64,000 bases of DNA from an uncultured Eubacteriales bacterium (GCA_900314975.1 OMXI01000001.1:1-64000), one strand, 5' to 3'. Positions 27,252 through 37,383 are shown, counted from the stretch's first letter. Notes: a model not told the origin generated them from the letters alone. Program-made: numbers and translations.

Positions 27252-27584
27252 TTACAGTATTTTGTCAGAGATAAATTTTTTCAGCACTGCATCAATACTG
27301 CCGCTGACCTCAAAGACTCTGACGTTCTTGGCGATAAGATATGCCGCTGCGCCCTCCCCTATCCTCTGCACGAGCAGCGCATCACAGTCGGAAAGCAGCT
27401 CGATTATCTTATCAAAGCGCGTGGTATCATGTCCGAGGCTATGCTGACAGACGGCGACTGCATCACGCACCTCAAGAAAGTCATAGCCGTTGTCGCCGAG
27501 CAGATACACACGAAAGAATTTAGCATGACCGAAATGCTCGTTGACGGTGAAGCCGTCACTTGTTGCTACTGCTACCTTTGACAT
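27252..27584 (-). CDS. NifX/NifB-C-type dinitrogenase cofactor-binding protein (first copy)
   Basis: A 110-residue protein of the Nitro_FeMo-Co family, an RNase H-like fold that carries or protects nitrogenase-type cofactor precursors. The hallmark is ATSDGFTVNEHFGHAKFF (residues 7-24); VGYG/RIGEG-type strand near LLVQRIGEGAAAYLI. GGAGAG precedes the ATG. Last gene of the operon, 54 bases after the K-like subunit with a hairpin in the gap. A second family member is at 32211. Confidence 0.88.
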   Translation of the reverse strand: MSKVAVATSDGFTVNEHFGHAKFFRVYLLGDNGYDFLEVRDAVAVCQHSLGHDTTRFDKIIELLSDCDALLVQRIGEGAAAYLIAKNVRVFEVSGSIDAVLKKFISDKIL

Positions 27585-27608
27585 AGCATCACTCTCCTTT
27601 TAATACAC

Positions 27609-27633
27609 AAGCTGCCGCGGGGAACGGCAGCTT
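27609..27633. other. Perfect 9-bp hairpin between K-like subunit and nifX-like gene
   Basis: AAGCTGCCG / CGGCAGCTT with a 7-base loop. In the direction of transcription (minus) there is no T-run, so it is more likely an mRNA 3'-end stabiliser or processing point than a terminator; on the plus strand it is followed by TTTTTT but no plus-strand gene needs it. Confidence 0.55.
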
Positions 27634-27638
27634 TTTTA

Positions 27639-28979
27639 TTACTTGTATGTTGCAAGTGCGGTATTGTAGATGTCCTCGATTACTCTCAAGCCTCCTGTAT
27701 AGCCGACATAATTCGTTGTCAGAACGATACGGTAAGGAGTTGGACAAGCGATGGAAAGAAAATCCGCATTTATCTCTGCGGCAAGCTCTTTATCCCAGCC
27801 ACTGCCGAGGATAAGTCCTCTGCCCTTGTGTTTGAGACCACGGATAACATCCTGCATTGCGCCTGCATCGGCATCAAAGTACACAGGTATCTCGCGCTTG
27901 TCGGAAGTCGCCTTGATATCGTCAGCTATCTGCTGCTGATACTTTGCGGGAACGTTATCGACGATGAACTGCTCCTTGGGAACAAGTCCTGTTTCGTGCA
28001 GCAGGAACTTTGTCAAGCCTGTAACGTAGCCTGAATCGTGCAGGATATGCACGTAGCTGGGCAGACCGTAGCGGAACTCCAAAAGGAATGTTGCGAGGTT
28101 GTCAAGCTCCTCGTAATAAGCTTTTTCTTCCTCTGCAATGAATGCTCTTGCCTTTTTCTCGTCTATCTCTGCGCCCTGCTGTAGTGCGAAATCAACAACG
28201 CCGTTTAGGAACTTTGTTGTTTCGTTTGCGCCGATAGGCATATAGCCGAACTTGAAATACGGCTGACCGTAGCGGCGCTGAAGATTCTTGACTATCGGCT
28301 CGCCGTACCATGGCGAAACAAAGACGTTGAAGTTCGCCTTGGGTATGGTTTGCCATTCCTTAACGCCAGCCGAGTGAGGTCCGAAAAGGATATTGACCTT
28401 TAAGCCAAGCCCTTCAAGCAGACGCTTGTACTCTTTGAGATTGCCTTTCCAGAACTGGTCCTGATAAGGTATAGATGCGATAAGGTTAACAAGGTTCTTT
28501 TCAGAGCGAGAGGGATTCTCTTCTTCAAAACGGCTGACATACTGGTCGATTATCGCATTGACGACAGCCGAATGTGAAACATAGTTGTTTGACTTGAAGC
28601 CCGATGTCTCAACGTGTACTATCGGTCTGTCCTCCTCGTAGAGAAACTCGTCTGTTACACTTGCAACATCATCGCCGACGATGCCTGCGGTACAGCCCGT
28701 AACAACGACCTGAAGGTCGGTGTCAAGCACCTTGTAGGTATTTTTGATTATATTGCGCAGTCTGTCAGTGCCGCCGAAAACGACCTCTTTCTCGCTGAAA
28801 TTGGTACACGGTGCCGTCTCGCCGCCCGCATAGCCTGCCGAACGCTCAAAAAAGCCCTTTATCATTACTCCGCAGCCGGGTCCCGAATGCAGTATCGGCA
28901 CCGCGCGCGGTATTGCGACAACTGTCTGCAAAGCGCCTATCGCGCAGGTATAGCGCTCCTGTTCAATCAATCCTGCCAT
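27639..28979 (-). CDS. Nitrogenase-like component, K-type subunit (beta)
   Basis: 446 residues of the nitrogenase component 1 family, NifK/NifN-like. Three cysteines match the beta-side P-cluster ligands: Cys12 (YTCAIGALQ), Cys36 (HSGPGCGV) and Cys96 (VVTGCTAGIVGDD), with spacings of 24 and 60 residues against 25 and 58 in NifK. Paired with the D-like subunit upstream (12-base gap), it would form the alpha2beta2 reductase. The sequence groups with nitrogenase-like (group IV) proteins by context, not with true N2 reductases. By synteny this is the MarK-like subunit of a possible methylthio-alkane reductase; the substrate is inference. Confidence 0.85.
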   Translation of the reverse strand: MAGLIEQERYTCAIGALQTVVAIPRAVPILHSGPGCGVMIKGFFERSAGYAGGETAPCTNFSEKEVVFGGTDRLRNIIKNTYKVLDTDLQVVVTGCTAGIVGDDVASVTDEFLYEEDRPIVHVETSGFKSNNYVSHSAVVNAIIDQYVSRFEEENPSRSEKNLVNLIASIPYQDQFWKGNLKEYKRLLEGLGLKVNILFGPHSAGVKEWQTIPKANFNVFVSPWYGEPIVKNLQRRYGQPYFKFGYMPIGANETTKFLNGVVDFALQQGAEIDEKKARAFIAEEEKAYYEELDNLATFLLEFRYGLPSYVHILHDSGYVTGLTKFLLHETGLVPKEQFIVDNVPAKYQQQIADDIKATSDKREIPVYFDADAGAMQDVIRGLKHKGRGLILGSGWDKELAAEINADFLSIACPTPYRIVLTTNYVGYTGGLRVIEDIYNTALATYK

Positions 28980-28991
28980 GTAGATTCACCT

Positions 28992-30458
28992 TTACTTTCC
29001 CAAGAATGTATACGGCTCCTGCTCAAGCCACCATTTTGTATACGGATTTGACGAATGCTTTGCAAGGTTCTTTACAAACTCGTCATTCTCGATTGTTTCA
29101 AGTATACGCTCGCCGTAGTTGACAAGTCCCTCGTAGCCCATTCCGAAATGCTCATCACCTATAAGCAGTGACGGGATACCGAGCTTTGCGCCCCACAAGG
29201 TCATACCGCCGTGACGCGCAAGCAGAATGTCGGGCTTGATGCGGTTAAGAACATTGACAAGCTCAAATTCCTGCTTGTTGCAGACGTTATAATTCGGAAC
29301 ATCGCCGTAGTCCTCAACGGTGTGTTTGAGTGTATCTGCACGCTCGTCCTCGTTATCGTACCGCGGGTCATGGTGGAATATCGCAGCACCCTGCGGCTGC
29401 ATACCAAGCTCTTTGAGCAGGGCAAGAAGTGAGTGTCCGTGTGATGCACCTGCGGTAACGTATGCGGTCTTGCCTTTTAGCTTTTCGCGCAGGGCTTCTA
29501 TCTTTGGCATATACTCCTGCTTTTTGCGCGCAAGGAAATCCTCTACCTCTTTTTCCTTGCCCAGTATCTGACCGAGTTCTCTGAACCAGCGGTCTGTTTG
29601 TGCAATGCCGTAAGGTGGTGAGTTTCTAATCTCGGGAACGCCGAATGACTGCTCAAGTGCTGCGCCGAGGTAGCTGCCAAGCGTTGAGCAAGCCTGTACG
29701 GTGAGTGCAGCCTCGCTGGAGTAGCTTAAGCTGTCAACGGTTGCAAAGGGGGTGATGTAGTTTGGTTCATAGCCAAACTCTGCAAACCACTCGCGGAAGA
29801 TATCACTGCCCCAGAAATTGATGACGTTGATGATGTTTCTCTTTTGTCTTGCGGGCTTGATTATCTTTCTTGCTATGCCGTGGTAGCCTGCGTCAAAGCC
29901 AGATGTCCACATCTTCGAGCGGAATCCCTCGCAGAAAACTGCCACAACAGGAATGCCAAGCTCTTTTTCTGCGGCATTGGTAACGCTCTCGACATCGTCA
30001 CCGATGATACCTGCTGCGCAGGTGGTGATGACAAAGATAGCCTTTGGCTTTGCTCTTTTGAACACCTCGCGGATAGCGGATTCGAGTTTCTTTGCGCCGC
30101 CGTAAATGGTATCCTTTTCTTCAAGGTTGGTCGAGAATATCTTTCTCTGTGTCGGGTGGTCAAGCTGGCGAAGATATGCATTAACGCGGTATGTAAACGC
30201 AAACTCGTGCAGACAGGTCGAGCAGCCGACAGGTCCGTGTGAGATTATCGCTGCGTCCTGGATAAGCGTGAGGGTACAAGCGGCATTTGATGTGCCGCAG
30301 CCAAGGCACTGGCTGAAAGAACGGTTCTTGTCCTTGAGTTTTGCGCAGCCCGAGCAGGCGGAGACAAGCTCCTTCGCTGTGCCCTGAAAGCCCGTGATAG
30401 AACCCAGACGTATCTCGCGTATTTCGACCTCGGGTATATCTAAATTGACTTTACTCAT
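28992..30458 (-). CDS. Nitrogenase-like component, D-type catalytic subunit (alpha)
   Basis: 488 residues. P-cluster-type cysteines: Cys54 (LGCGTSN), Cys79 (SHGPVGCSTC) and Cys147 (VITTCAAGIIGDD). Cys257 (VQACSTLGSYLG) aligns with the cofactor ligand Cys275 of NifD, and His437 (GDEHFGMGYEG) lies where NifD has His442, so a NifB-derived cofactor is plausible. The CEGFR segment (176-180) is followed by Trp184 and Phe188 where NifD has Gln191 and His195, both important for N2 reduction. Additional Cys35, Cys38, Cys51, Cys61 and Cys82 are unusual. AGGAGAG precedes the ATG. By context the MarD-like subunit of a C-S-cleaving reductase; function inferred. Confidence 0.85.
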   Translation of the reverse strand: MSKVNLDIPEVEIREIRLGSITGFQGTAKELVSACSGCAKLKDKNRSFSQCLGCGTSNAACTLTLIQDAAIISHGPVGCSTCLHEFAFTYRVNAYLRQLDHPTQRKIFSTNLEEKDTIYGGAKKLESAIREVFKRAKPKAIFVITTCAAGIIGDDVESVTNAAEKELGIPVVAVFCEGFRSKMWTSGFDAGYHGIARKIIKPARQKRNIINVINFWGSDIFREWFAEFGYEPNYITPFATVDSLSYSSEAALTVQACSTLGSYLGAALEQSFGVPEIRNSPPYGIAQTDRWFRELGQILGKEKEVEDFLARKKQEYMPKIEALREKLKGKTAYVTAGASHGHSLLALLKELGMQPQGAAIFHHDPRYDNEDERADTLKHTVEDYGDVPNYNVCNKQEFELVNVLNRIKPDILLARHGGMTLWGAKLGIPSLLIGDEHFGMGYEGLVNYGERILETIENDEFVKNLAKHSSNPYTKWWLEQEPYTFLGK

Positions 30459-30473
30459 AAAGCACTCTCCTAA

Positions 30474-32210
<1,737 letters not shown>

Positions 32211-32235
<25 letters not shown>

Positions 32236-32582
32236 TTGTCAACCTCCCATTGTTTTTCCTCCATCAGCAGACATAATGACTGCTCGATCTGAAGCGGCAT
32301 CTGATATAAGGCGATGCCCTTTTGAGTTATATACTCCTGTGCGCCGTATCCCACGCGCTGTGCAACTATCGCAGACACATTGCCCAGTGCATCAAGCACT
32401 GCATCAAAGCCCGAAAGCTCGTGCGAGCCGCCTTGGCAGGCGGGTGAAACATCTTTTTGTGCGATGATGTCGCAATCCTGCTTTTCGGTATCGAGCTGTG
32501 CGATATAAAACTTTTCAGCAGCTCCGAAATGCCTGTCAATATTGACTCCGTCAGAGCTTGCAAATGCTATCAGATAAATCAT
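32211..32582 (-). CDS. NifX-type dinitrogenase cofactor-binding protein (second copy)
   Basis: 123 residues, Nitro_FeMo-Co family: ASSDGVNIDRHFGAAEKFYI (residues 8-27) and AQRVGYGAQEYI. The start at 32582 follows GGTGATAAA; the longer frame to 32648 runs into the mccA-like gene and is rejected. It immediately precedes and overlaps nifB by 25 bases, as if it replaced the NifX domain that is fused to NifB in many diazotrophs. It may carry the NifB product to the D/K apoenzyme. Confidence 0.87.
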
Positions 32583-32592
32583 TTTATCACCG

Positions 32593-33501
32593 TTATCCAA
32601 AAAGTCCCGTGCTGAAATATCTGTCTCCTCGGTCCGGAAAAACAACAACTATGTTTCCGCTGTCAAGAGTTTTTGCAAGCTTTAAGGCTGCAGCCATTGC
32701 AGCGCCTGATGATGAGCCTGCGATTATGCCCTCGTTTCTGGCAAGGTCTCGGACTGTGGAGAAAGCCTCCTCGTCGTTTACCTTGACCACCTTATCCACA
32801 AGACTGATATCCATGGTATCGGGTATAAAGTCATTTCCTATGCCTTCGATATTATAATCAAAATGCTCTCCGCCGCCGATAGTCGAGCCTTCAGGGTCTG
32901 CAAGCACGCCCTGCACGGTCGGGTCCTGCTCTTTGATATATTTTACTATGCCTGTGTAGGTACCGCCGCTGCCTGCGCCTGCGACAATGTGCGTTACCTT
33001 GCCGCCGATATCGTCCCAAATCTCCTTGCCTGTGGTTTCATAATGTGCAAGGGGGTTGTTGGGATTTTTGAACTGCTCAAGCGAAATGGAACCGGGGATC
33101 TGCGCTTTAAGCTCCTCTGCTTTTCTTACAGCGCCGAGCATACCTTCAGAGCGCGGGGTGTTTTTCACCTCTGCACCGAGCGCACGCATAAGCGCCTGCT
33201 TTTCTGCGGAGAACTTTGTGGGGACTGTGAAGATGACTCTGTAGCCTTTTCCAAGTGCTGCGAATGCGATTCCAAGTCCCGTATTGCCTGCGGTAGCTTC
33301 GATTATCGTACCGCCTTTTTTTAATCTTCCCTCTTTTTCAGCAGCAGCTATCATATACTCGCCTATGCGGTCTTTAACGCTGCCTGAGGGATTATACATT
33401 TCAAGTTTAGCATAAATATGTACATTGGGGGAAACCCCCATATTTACGAGCTCTACAAGCGGTGTATTGCCGATGAGCTTATGCATATTTTCATACAGCA
33501 T
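32593..33501 (-). CDS. mccA: MccA/YrhA-type cystathionine beta-synthase or cysteine synthase
   Basis: A 302-residue PLP enzyme of the CysK/CBS family, PLP lysine Lys43 (NPSGSVKDR). It differs from the CysK at 18446: the substrate loop reads ATAGNTGLG, followed by PTKFSAEKQALMRALGA and GMLGAVRKAEEL, and a DPEGSTIGGG loop, features I associate with Bacillus MccA (YrhA), which condenses O-acetylserine with homocysteine to cystathionine. Next to an MccB-like gene (8-base gap) this would give reverse transsulfuration to cysteine. Plain O-acetylserine sulfhydrylase activity cannot be excluded. Confidence 0.72.
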   Translation of the reverse strand: MLYENMHKLIGNTPLVELVNMGVSPNVHIYAKLEMYNPSGSVKDRIGEYMIAAAEKEGRLKKGGTIIEATAGNTGLGIAFAALGKGYRVIFTVPTKFSAEKQALMRALGAEVKNTPRSEGMLGAVRKAEELKAQIPGSISLEQFKNPNNPLAHYETTGKEIWDDIGGKVTHIVAGAGSGGTYTGIVKYIKEQDPTVQGVLADPEGSTIGGGEHFDYNIEGIGNDFIPDTMDISLVDKVVKVNDEEAFSTVRDLARNEGIIAGSSSGAAMAAALKLAKTLDSGNIVVVFPDRGDRYFSTGLFG

Positions 33502-33509
33502 TTTTTTAC

Positions 33510-34670
33510 TTACCTCTCTGTTTTGCTTTTCTCAATAGCCTGCTCAATATCTGCAAGTATATCGTCTATATCCTCAATTCCTATCGAAAGTCTTATCAGT
33601 CCGTCGGTTATGCCGACTTTTTTACGAATCTCTTCGGGGATAGAGGCGTGTGTCATACTTGACGGGTGACATACGAGTGACTCGACTCCGCCAAGGCTCT
33701 CGGCAAGCGTTACAAGCTCAAGGCTTTCAAAGAACTTTTCGATATCGTATCCGTCCGTAAGCTCAAAAGAAATCATCACGCCGCCGTTTTTAGCCTGCGA
33801 CTTGTTTATTTCGTAGCCCTTGTCGGTTTCAAGTCCGGGATAATGAACGCTCTTTACTGCGCTGTGTCCGCTTAAAAACTTTGCGGCTGCCTGCGCGTTT
33901 GCAACGTGTCTGTCAAGCCTTACGCCGAGTGTTTTGATACCTCTGATAAGCAGAAAGCTGTCAAACGGCGGAAGAACTCCGCCTGTGGAATTCTGCACGA
34001 ATGCGATCTTATCGGCAAGCTCTTTCGTCTTTGCTATTGCAAGTCCCGCAACGACATCGCTGTGTCCGCCGAGGTACTTGGTCGCACTGTGAACAACGAT
34101 ATCTGCGCCAAGCTCGATCGGTCTTTGCAGGTAGGGTGTCATAAAGGTGTTATCCACAATGACGAGCAGACCGTGGTCATGTGCGATATCTGCTATCTTT
34201 CTTATGTCCGTTACGGTCATAAGAGGATTTGCGGGGCTTTCAAGGAGAACAGCCTTTACGTCGTCGGTTATATCCTTTTCAAAAGCCTCGGGGTCTTCGG
34301 TATCGGAAATGGTGTAGCTTATATTAAAATGGTCAAATACATTGTTCAGAAGTCTGAACGTTCCGCCGTAGACGTTTGAGGAGATAAGCACTCTGTCTCC
34401 CGAATGCAGAAGGCTCAGAACTGCGGTCTCTGCGGCAAGTCCGCTTGCAAAGGCAAAACCTGCATATCCGCCCTCAAGCTCTGCGATTAGCTTTTCAAGC
34501 GCTTCACGGGTGGGGTTTCCTGTTCTTGAATACTCATAGCCTCTCATTTTTCCAAGACCGTCCTGCTTGAAAGTTGAGGTCTGGTAAATAGGGATATTCA
34601 CTGCGCCCGTGCGCTCGTCAATGGAAATACCGCCGTGTATCAGCGCGGTATCAATGCTTTTATAACTCAT
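33510..34670 (-). CDS. mccB: Cystathionine gamma-lyase/synthase family enzyme (MccB/MetB type)
   Basis: A 386-residue PLP enzyme of the Cys/Met family, in the short length class of MetB, MetC and MccB. PLP-binding segment VVHSATKYLGGHSDVVAG; YEYSRTGNPTREALE near the N-terminus binds the phosphate across the dimer. Two start Mets are present; AAGGA is only 3 bases before the first (34676) and about 9 before the second (34670), which I prefer. First gene of the nitrogenase-like operon and next to an MccA-like gene, so cystathionine gamma-lyase (cysteine release) is the favoured role over gamma-synthase. Confidence 0.75.
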   Translation of the reverse strand: MSYKSIDTALIHGGISIDERTGAVNIPIYQTSTFKQDGLGKMRGYEYSRTGNPTREALEKLIAELEGGYAGFAFASGLAAETAVLSLLHSGDRVLISSNVYGGTFRLLNNVFDHFNISYTISDTEDPEAFEKDITDDVKAVLLESPANPLMTVTDIRKIADIAHDHGLLVIVDNTFMTPYLQRPIELGADIVVHSATKYLGGHSDVVAGLAIAKTKELADKIAFVQNSTGGVLPPFDSFLLIRGIKTLGVRLDRHVANAQAAAKFLSGHSAVKSVHYPGLETDKGYEINKSQAKNGGVMISFELTDGYDIEKFFESLELVTLAESLGGVESLVCHPSSMTHASIPEEIRKKVGITDGLIRLSIGIEDIDDILADIEQAIEKSKTER

Positions 34671-34723
34671 TTTCATCTTTCCTTTCGGCTATCATATATT
34701 TCCTATATGTTTGGTATGGTATT

Positions 34724-34752
34724 ATTCTAAACGAAATCTCCGAACAAGTCAA
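34724..34752 (-). promoter_or_regulatory. Promoter of the mccBA-nitrogenase-like operon
   Basis: On the minus strand TTGACT, 17-base spacer, TAGAAT, about 55 bases upstream of the start. A degenerate Rrf2-like half site (TCCTA then TATGG, 34701-34719) lies just downstream of the predicted start of transcription. Confidence 0.75.
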
Positions 34753-34761
34753 CCGCAATAT

Positions 34762-34777
34762 GTGATAACGTTATCAC
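34762..34777. promoter_or_regulatory. LacI-type operator upstream of the nitrogenase-like operon promoter
   Basis: Perfect 16-bp palindrome GTGATAACGTTATCAC with the central CG typical of LacI/GalR operators. It lies 9 bp upstream of the -35 box, centred near -52, a position that suits activation rather than occlusion. Confidence 0.85.
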
Positions 34778-34875
34778 GAGATGCAAATCATTGATGATTT
34801 ACAACTGTTATTATGGGTGATTATCCGAAGAAAAGGTAACTCATATATTAAATTGTCGTTAAAACGTCTTGTCTT

Positions 34876-34891
34876 GTGACAACGTTATCAC
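34876..34891. promoter_or_regulatory. LacI-type operator, second copy
   Basis: GTGACAACGTTATCAC, one base from the perfect palindrome, centred 114 bp from the first. The rest of 34671-34985 holds no gene. Confidence 0.8.
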
Positions 34892-34953
34892 TTTGTATAC
34901 AGGGGTTTTGCGTGATTTAACGGAGATAGATGTATTCTGAATCGCCTTTACAT

Positions 34954-34969
34954 GTGATAACGTTATCAG
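34954..34969. promoter_or_regulatory. LacI-type operator, third copy
   Basis: GTGATAACGTTATCAG, one end base off the palindrome, 78 bp from the second and 16 bp after the lacI-type gene's stop. Confidence 0.8.
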
Positions 34970-34985
34970 CATTAAGACGCTGCGT

Positions 34986-36059
34986 TCAGATGTAGTATTC
35001 AGGCTCTGCAATTTCGCTGTAACTGCGGCAGCTTTCACGGATTATAAGCGTACCCTCAAGCTCAATGCGCGAAACTATTTTATGCCCTCCCTTTATTCTG
35101 TCAAGCAGAAGCATAAGCGCAAACCTCACCATATCGTACTTGGGGAGTGATATCGTTGTCAGCATTGGCTTGGTGTACTGCCCCGCATCTATATCATCGC
35201 TGGATATGACAGAGGGTATGTACAGCTTTTGCCTGCGCTTTCCAAAGGCGTTTATAATACCTATCGCAAGAATATCATTGGCGCAGTAAATGCCTGTCGG
35301 CGGGTCTGAAAGACCTTTGAAATAATCGTATGCGATAAGTCCGTTCTGCTCGTTGGGTGAGGTATCAAACACATAATCAAGGTCGGGTGCAAGGTGCATA
35401 TCGGCAAGCGCTGCCTGATAGCCTGTAAAGCGCGATTCGTTATGGCAGTCACCGACATATGCTATCTTTGTGTGACCGAGCCGTGCAAGATATGCAACCG
35501 CGTCGCGTGCTATCCTGCTGCCGTCGCAAAGTACTTCATCGACCTCGTAATTTGTCGAGTTCCTGTTTATTGAAACAATGTTCTTTTCTTTCGTTTTAAG
35601 GGCACGCAGCGCACGCCTTGTGACTTTACCGATGATTATCAGTCCGTCATACCTGCGGGTGCTGTCAGCATAGAGAGAATCGATTAGCGCGCCGAGATTG
35701 TCTGCTCTGCTTGCTTTTTCATCGGAGAATTCCGCATTATGCCACACATTTGCAATGATACAGCCGCTGTTTCGCAGCTCTTTCTCCAGCTGCATCAGAA
35801 GCTCGTCATAAAACGGGTCTGCGGTTTCGCTGGAAAACCTTGTGAGCAGGATATTTATACAGTATATCTTGTCACCTCTGCTGTCACCCGATTTGAGATT
35901 TCTTGCATTGGCGTTTGGGATATAATTTATCTTACGCGCTGCTTCAAGCACTCGCCTGCGTATCTCTTCATTTGAACACTTGTGTTTTGGGTCGTTGAGT
36001 ATTCTTCCTACCGTCGACACTGAAACCCCCGTCATTTGCGCTATTTCCTTCAATGACAT
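34986..36059 (-). CDS. LacI/GalR-family transcriptional regulator of the sulfur operons
   Basis: 357 residues: HTH at 1-22 (MSLKEIAQMTGVSVSTVGRI), hinge helix (INYIPNANARNLKSG) and a periplasmic-binding-protein-like sensor domain. It lies between the two operons that carry GTGATAACGTTATCAC palindromes and is the obvious candidate to bind them. The family usually senses sugars or nucleosides; the sensor ligand here is unknown and could be a sulfur compound. GGAGGA precedes the ATG. Its own promoter has a degenerate operator over the -10 box. Confidence 0.9.
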   Translation of the reverse strand: MSLKEIAQMTGVSVSTVGRILNDPKHKCSNEEIRRRVLEAARKINYIPNANARNLKSGDSRGDKIYCINILLTRFSSETADPFYDELLMQLEKELRNSGCIIANVWHNAEFSDEKASRADNLGALIDSLYADSTRRYDGLIIIGKVTRRALRALKTKEKNIVSINRNSTNYEVDEVLCDGSRIARDAVAYLARLGHTKIAYVGDCHNESRFTGYQAALADMHLAPDLDYVFDTSPNEQNGLIAYDYFKGLSDPPTGIYCANDILAIGIINAFGKRRQKLYIPSVISSDDIDAGQYTKPMLTTISLPKYDMVRFALMLLLDRIKGGHKIVSRIELEGTLIIRESCRSYSEIAEPEYYI

Positions 36060-36103
36060 AACTGCGTCCTCCTTTCAACATAGTTTTCATATCAGATTAC
36101 TAT

Positions 36104-36135
36104 GATATGTTATCACAACAATTGTTTATTGTCAA
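36104..36135 (-). promoter_or_regulatory. Promoter and degenerate operator of the lacI-type gene
   Basis: On the minus strand TTGACA, 17-base spacer, TAACAT. The segment GTGATAACATATCAT overlaps the -10 region and matches one operator half plus most of the other with one base missing, suggesting autorepression. Confidence 0.55.
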
Positions 36136-36215
36136 TATTTTAATTGTTAATTTTCTAAGATATAAAGAAAGACTTTCCCGCAAAAATGGCTGAGGAAAAA
36201 TCTTTCAGAATACAT

Positions 36216-36698
36216 CTACAGTCTTATTCGCATCTGATACCACTGTACACCGCCTATGACAGAGTTGTTCGTCACGCCCTCACTTACAAACCCGAACTTT
36301 TCATAGTATCTGATAAGCTCCTGCTTACAGGTAATCACGACACCCTTTCTGCCCTGTATTTTTGCTGTTCTGATAAACTCCTTGAGAAGCCTTTGAGCAA
36401 AGCCTCTCTGTCGGAAATCGGGCAGTGTACACAAGCCAAAGACCATTTGCCACTCGCCGTTTTCATCGTGCAGGTATGCATCTTCATACATTTCATCTGT
36501 CAGGTCGGGCAGATCGGTTGTAAAGCCGTTGATGAACGACACCACCTTGCCGTACTCGTCGCACATAAGCATAAAATGATTCGGGAATGACAAAAGGCGT
36601 GCTTTGAATGCTTCTTTTCCCGCTGCCTGTCCCTGCGGAAAACATATGCTTTCTATGCGTGCTATTTCGTCAAGGTCACTTTGCTTTGCATTTCTTAT
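36216..36698 (-). CDS. GNAT-family N-acetyltransferase
   Basis: A 160-residue GNAT protein. The acetyl-CoA loop is in QRGFAQRLLKEFIRTA, preceded by MVFGLCTLPDF; the C-terminal YYEKFGFVSEG strand is typical. The start at 36698 follows AGAAGGG; the frame to 36755 overlaps the ABC gene and is rejected. It is the last gene of the nine-gene metY/transporter operon, 7 bases after the ABC ATPase. The acceptor substrate is unknown. Confidence 0.85.
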   Translation of the reverse strand: MRNAKQSDLDEIARIESICFPQGQAAGKEAFKARLLSFPNHFMLMCDEYGKVVSFINGFTTDLPDLTDEMYEDAYLHDENGEWQMVFGLCTLPDFRQRGFAQRLLKEFIRTAKIQGRKGVVITCKQELIRYYEKFGFVSEGVTNNSVIGGVQWYQMRIRL

Positions 36699-36705
36699 GA
36701 CCATA

Positions 36706-37383
36706 TCAACCCTTCTCTCTGATAAGTTTGCCCTGCCGCATCTGAAGCAGGACATCTGCTTTATCGCGTCCGAACAGCTCGTGGGTAACTATGACTGCGG
36801 CTGCACCGCTGTCTGCTGCTTTTCGGAGATGTTCAAAAACGAGGTGCGAGGTTTCTTCGTCAAGGTCGTTTGTTGGCTCATCGGCAAAAATGACAGACGG
36901 CGAATTAATAAGCGCGCGTGCGATAGAAAGCCTGCGCAGCTCTCCGCCTGACAGCACGTTTGCGCGCACATCGCAAAGCTGCTGCAAACCAAGCTGTTCA
37001 AGCAGCTTATCTGCTTTGGATATATCCTTGCCCTCACCTATAACAGCAGACGGCAAGAGAACATTTTCTCTGACGGTCAATGTGCCGACTGCGGTATGAA
37101 GCTGCGGAATATAGCCTACCTCTTTGCAGCGCAGCAACGATAGCTCACGGTCATTGATGCTGTATATATCGCTGCCGTCATAGCAAACCTCTCCGCTGCT
37201 TGGCGAAAGAATTCCAGAAAGTATGTTCAGCAGCGTGCTTTTGCCGCTGCCTGAACGTCCGTATATCACATATACCTTGCCGCTTTCGATACTAAGGTCT
37301 ATATCCGAAATCACCTGCACAGAGCCTTGAATACCCTTACCGCGCCGATAGCTTTTGCTGATGTTGTGCGCTGTGATCTGCAT
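36706..37383 (-). CDS. ABC transporter ATPase, LolD/FtsE/MacB type
   Basis: 225 residues. Walker A YGRSGSGKSTL, signature LSGGELRRLSIARAL, Walker B VIFADEPTNDLD and switch His in VIVTHELF. It is adjacent (0-base gap) to an FtsX-like permease and so forms a MacB/LolCDE-type mechanotransmission or export pair, not an importer. Located in the metY operon; cargo unknown. Confidence 0.9.
   Translation of the reverse strand: MQITAHNISKSYRRGKGIQGSVQVISDIDLSIESGKVYVIYGRSGSGKSTLLNILSGILSPSSGEVCYDGSDIYSINDRELSLLRCKEVGYIPQLHTAVGTLTVRENVLLPSAVIGEGKDISKADKLLEQLGLQQLCDVRANVLSGGELRRLSIARALINSPSVIFADEPTNDLDEETSHLVFEHLRKAADSGAAAVIVTHELFGRDKADVLLQMRQGKLIREKG

Noticed and set aside
27639..30458. D/K-like pair as CfbCD or dark protochlorophyllide reductase
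   Set aside because: Those enzymes do not use NifB, yet nifB and two NifX-like genes are in the same operon and cofactor ligands Cys257/His437 are kept; no tetrapyrrole genes are present.
34986..36059. LacI-type protein as CcpA or a sugar-operon repressor
   Set aside because: No sugar genes in the window and the operator copies lie only at sulfur operons; the GTGATAACGTTATCAC palindrome differs from the usual cre consensus.
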